A stretch of DNA of 64,000 nt from Bradyrhizobium sp. ORS 278 (GTDB lineage: Bacteria > Pseudomonadota > Alphaproteobacteria > Rhizobiales > Xanthobacteraceae), in NCBI RefSeq assembly GCF_000026145.1, contig NC_009445.1:2232001-2296000 (forward strand). The letters are read 5' to 3'. Under the pieces are notes generated by a model. It was not told where the DNA came from. It searched no databases and was given only the letters and a program-made list of their open reading frames with translations. Shown piece after piece: positions 63,111 to 64,000 of this stretch. Position 1 is the first letter of the stretch. Every line of letters begins with the position of its first letter. The position numbers and the translations under genes are program-made.

Positions 63111-63489
63111 TTGTCTCATCAATGGTCATGAGTTGTGGAGCTCGCGCCCTAATTCCGGTGTCGTCCCGGCGAAAGCTCCAACGCGCATCGCGCGTTGGAG
63201 CGCCGACCCGGGATCCATAACCCCAGGACGTAGTTTGTAGGAAGCTGGCAACTCCGCGTTTGCCCAACACGACGTCCTGTGGTTATGGGTCCCGGCTTTC
63301 GCCGGGACGACGGCTGAGGGGGTCGCGAGATCGTGCCTCACAGCGAGAATCGTAGGGTGGGCAAAGGCGCGAGCACGGTGCTGCCGCAAGCTCGTATCGC
63401 AATTGACGCGCCGTGCCCACCATGCCGCGGCTGAGAACGCGGAAGGGCGGTGGGCACGCGTCGCCTTCGGCGCCGCTTTGCCAACCCTA
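63111..63489. other. 379-bp gap filled by two dispersed repeats
   Basis: Holds the repeats at 63160-63311 and 63352-63490. No gene or promoter is supported; tlyA and the deoxyribosyltransferase gene are both on the minus strand and likely use promoters upstream of their starts. Confidence 0.5.
63160..63311. repeat. Dispersed repeat with nested palindrome, GTCGTCCCGGC type
   Basis: Outer 17-bp inverted repeat GTCGTCCCGGCGAAAGC (63160-63176) with complement 63295-63311. Inside, CTCCAACGCGC/GCGCGTTGGAG is a second, nearly adjacent palindrome around 63176-63202. Same family as 27934 and 49312, apparently with the inner hairpin inserted in the arm. Confidence 0.65.
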
Positions 63490-63490
63490 C
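63352..63490. repeat. Dispersed inverted repeat, GGGTGGGCAAAG type
   Basis: GTAGGGTGGGCAAAGGC (63352-63368) pairs imperfectly with GCCGCTTTGCCAACCCTAC (63472-63490); internal GTGCCCACC/GGTGGGCAC arms repeat the layout of the copy at 27662. It abuts the stop codon of the deoxyribosyltransferase gene. Confidence 0.65.
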
Positions 63491-64000
63491 TATCTCGCGC
63501 CCAGCCGCTCCGCCGCGAGCCTTACGCATTCCTCGAATGCCGCCAGATCATGCCACACGTCCGCCGGCCGCTCCCGCGGCAGCACCAGCGATGCGCCATG
63601 CAGCTCGAGTGCGTGGATCATCATCAGATTGTCGGGCAGGCCGAAATCCTCGACCGTTAGCCCCTCGGCATCGACCAGGCGGTCGTCCTGCTCGCTGAGC
63701 GCGGTGAAGCGCCGGGCGCGCTCGGCATAGACCGTGGGATCATTGCAATAGCCGAGGCACAGCTTGCCCGTGCCGGCCATGTAGCCGAGCTCATAGACCG
63801 TGCCCGCATCGGCGCCGGGCCCGCGGAACGGCGTGAGATTGGCGATGATGGCATCTGCGCCATCCATCATCGCCTCGTTGCCATGGAAGATCTGGCGCGA
63901 GGCGTCGGAGGCGGCGAGATCTACGGTATTGTCGAGGGGATAGAGGCCGATCAAGCCGTGGCGATCGCAGATCGCGGCCTTCCGCCGGCCGATCTCAACG
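63490..64000 (-). CDS. Nucleoside 2-deoxyribosyltransferase family protein, 5' end beyond window
   Basis: About 170 codons visible; the frame is open to the window edge (…IGRRKAAICDRHGLIGLYPLDN), so the start is outside. The motif ANLTPFRGPGADAGTVYELGYMAGTGKLCLGY is that of the PF05014 family, which swaps deoxyribose between bases or hydrolyses nucleotides. Catalytic Glu is in VYELG. The C-terminal part (LPRERPADVWHDLAAFEECVRLA) is family-like. Confidence 0.8.
   Translation of the reverse strand, partial: VEIGRRKAAICDRHGLIGLYPLDNTVDLAASDASRQIFHGNEAMMDGADAIIANLTPFRGPGADAGTVYELGYMAGTGKLCLGYCNDPTVYAERARRFTALSEQDDRLVDAEGLTVEDFGLPDNLMMIHALELHGASLVLPRERPADVWHDLAAFEECVRLAAERLGAR

Overview
The window reads as a chromosomal segment of a Bradyrhizobium-like alphaproteobacterium. 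The evidence is the high G+C, the strongly alphaproteobacterial gene set (DUF1194, DUF1499, DUF3606, extensin-like, ClpS2-type, RT0821/Lpp0805-type proteins) and the many dispersed inverted repeats of the kind scattered through Bradyrhizobium genomes. No rRNA, tRNA, CRISPR array, prophage or transposase gene was seen.

Layout. 0-7.5 kb: housekeeping and accessory genes (PhyH fragment, beta-propeller-like protein, NUDIX, SDR, an ALDH7/AmaB-type aldehyde dehydrogenase, small proteins, nicotinamidase PncA), interrupted by a long interspersed repeat. 7.5-14.9 kb: a leftward operon of IclR regulator, polyamine-type ABC transporter, DUF917 protein and hydantoinase/oxoprolinase. 15-29.4 kb: the most interesting region. 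A NicAB-like two-gene molybdenum hydroxylase with a triheme cytochrome tail lies divergent to an operon of 6-hydroxynicotinate reductase, a UPF0280 (ApbE-superfamily) protein, an AA_synth protein, a complete branched-chain-type ABC transporter and a MarR regulator. A convergent enamidase gene follows. 29.6-64 kb: mostly core metabolism and envelope genes. These include aldose epimerase, aldo/keto reductase, a Tat-exported amidohydrolase, RibB, glutaryl-CoA dehydrogenase, acyl-CoA ligase, L,D-transpeptidase, CorA, PdxH, a DnaJ-type chaperone, an ECF sigma/anti-sigma pair, FabI, AroC, an adenylate cyclase, ClpS, RlpA, two RNA methyltransferases and a 2-deoxyribosyltransferase fragment.

How the central genes fit together. 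The Mo-hydroxylase would oxidise nicotinate to 6-hydroxynicotinate and pass electrons through its fused cytochrome c domains to the respiratory chain. The reductase would give 1,4,5,6-tetrahydro-6-oxonicotinate, and the enamidase would open that ring to 2-formylglutarate. The last two enzymes are the signature of clostridial (Eubacterium barkeri) nicotinate fermentation, whereas the first is of the aerobic Pseudomonas NicAB type. I therefore read the region as a hybrid aerobic/reductive nicotinate (or related N-heterocycle) catabolic regulon with its own importer and MarR regulator. The same 16-bp near-palindrome (CRTTYGTNNACKAAYR) lies upstream of all three transcription units (19169-19184, 19317-19332, 29393-29408), which supports one shared regulator. 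Glutaryl-CoA dehydrogenase at 37.2 kb could serve the lower pathway, but that link is inference.

Functions are assigned by reading motifs and recalling families; no database search was run. Start codons were chosen from ribosome-binding sites, overlaps and family lengths, and may be off by a few codons where stated.
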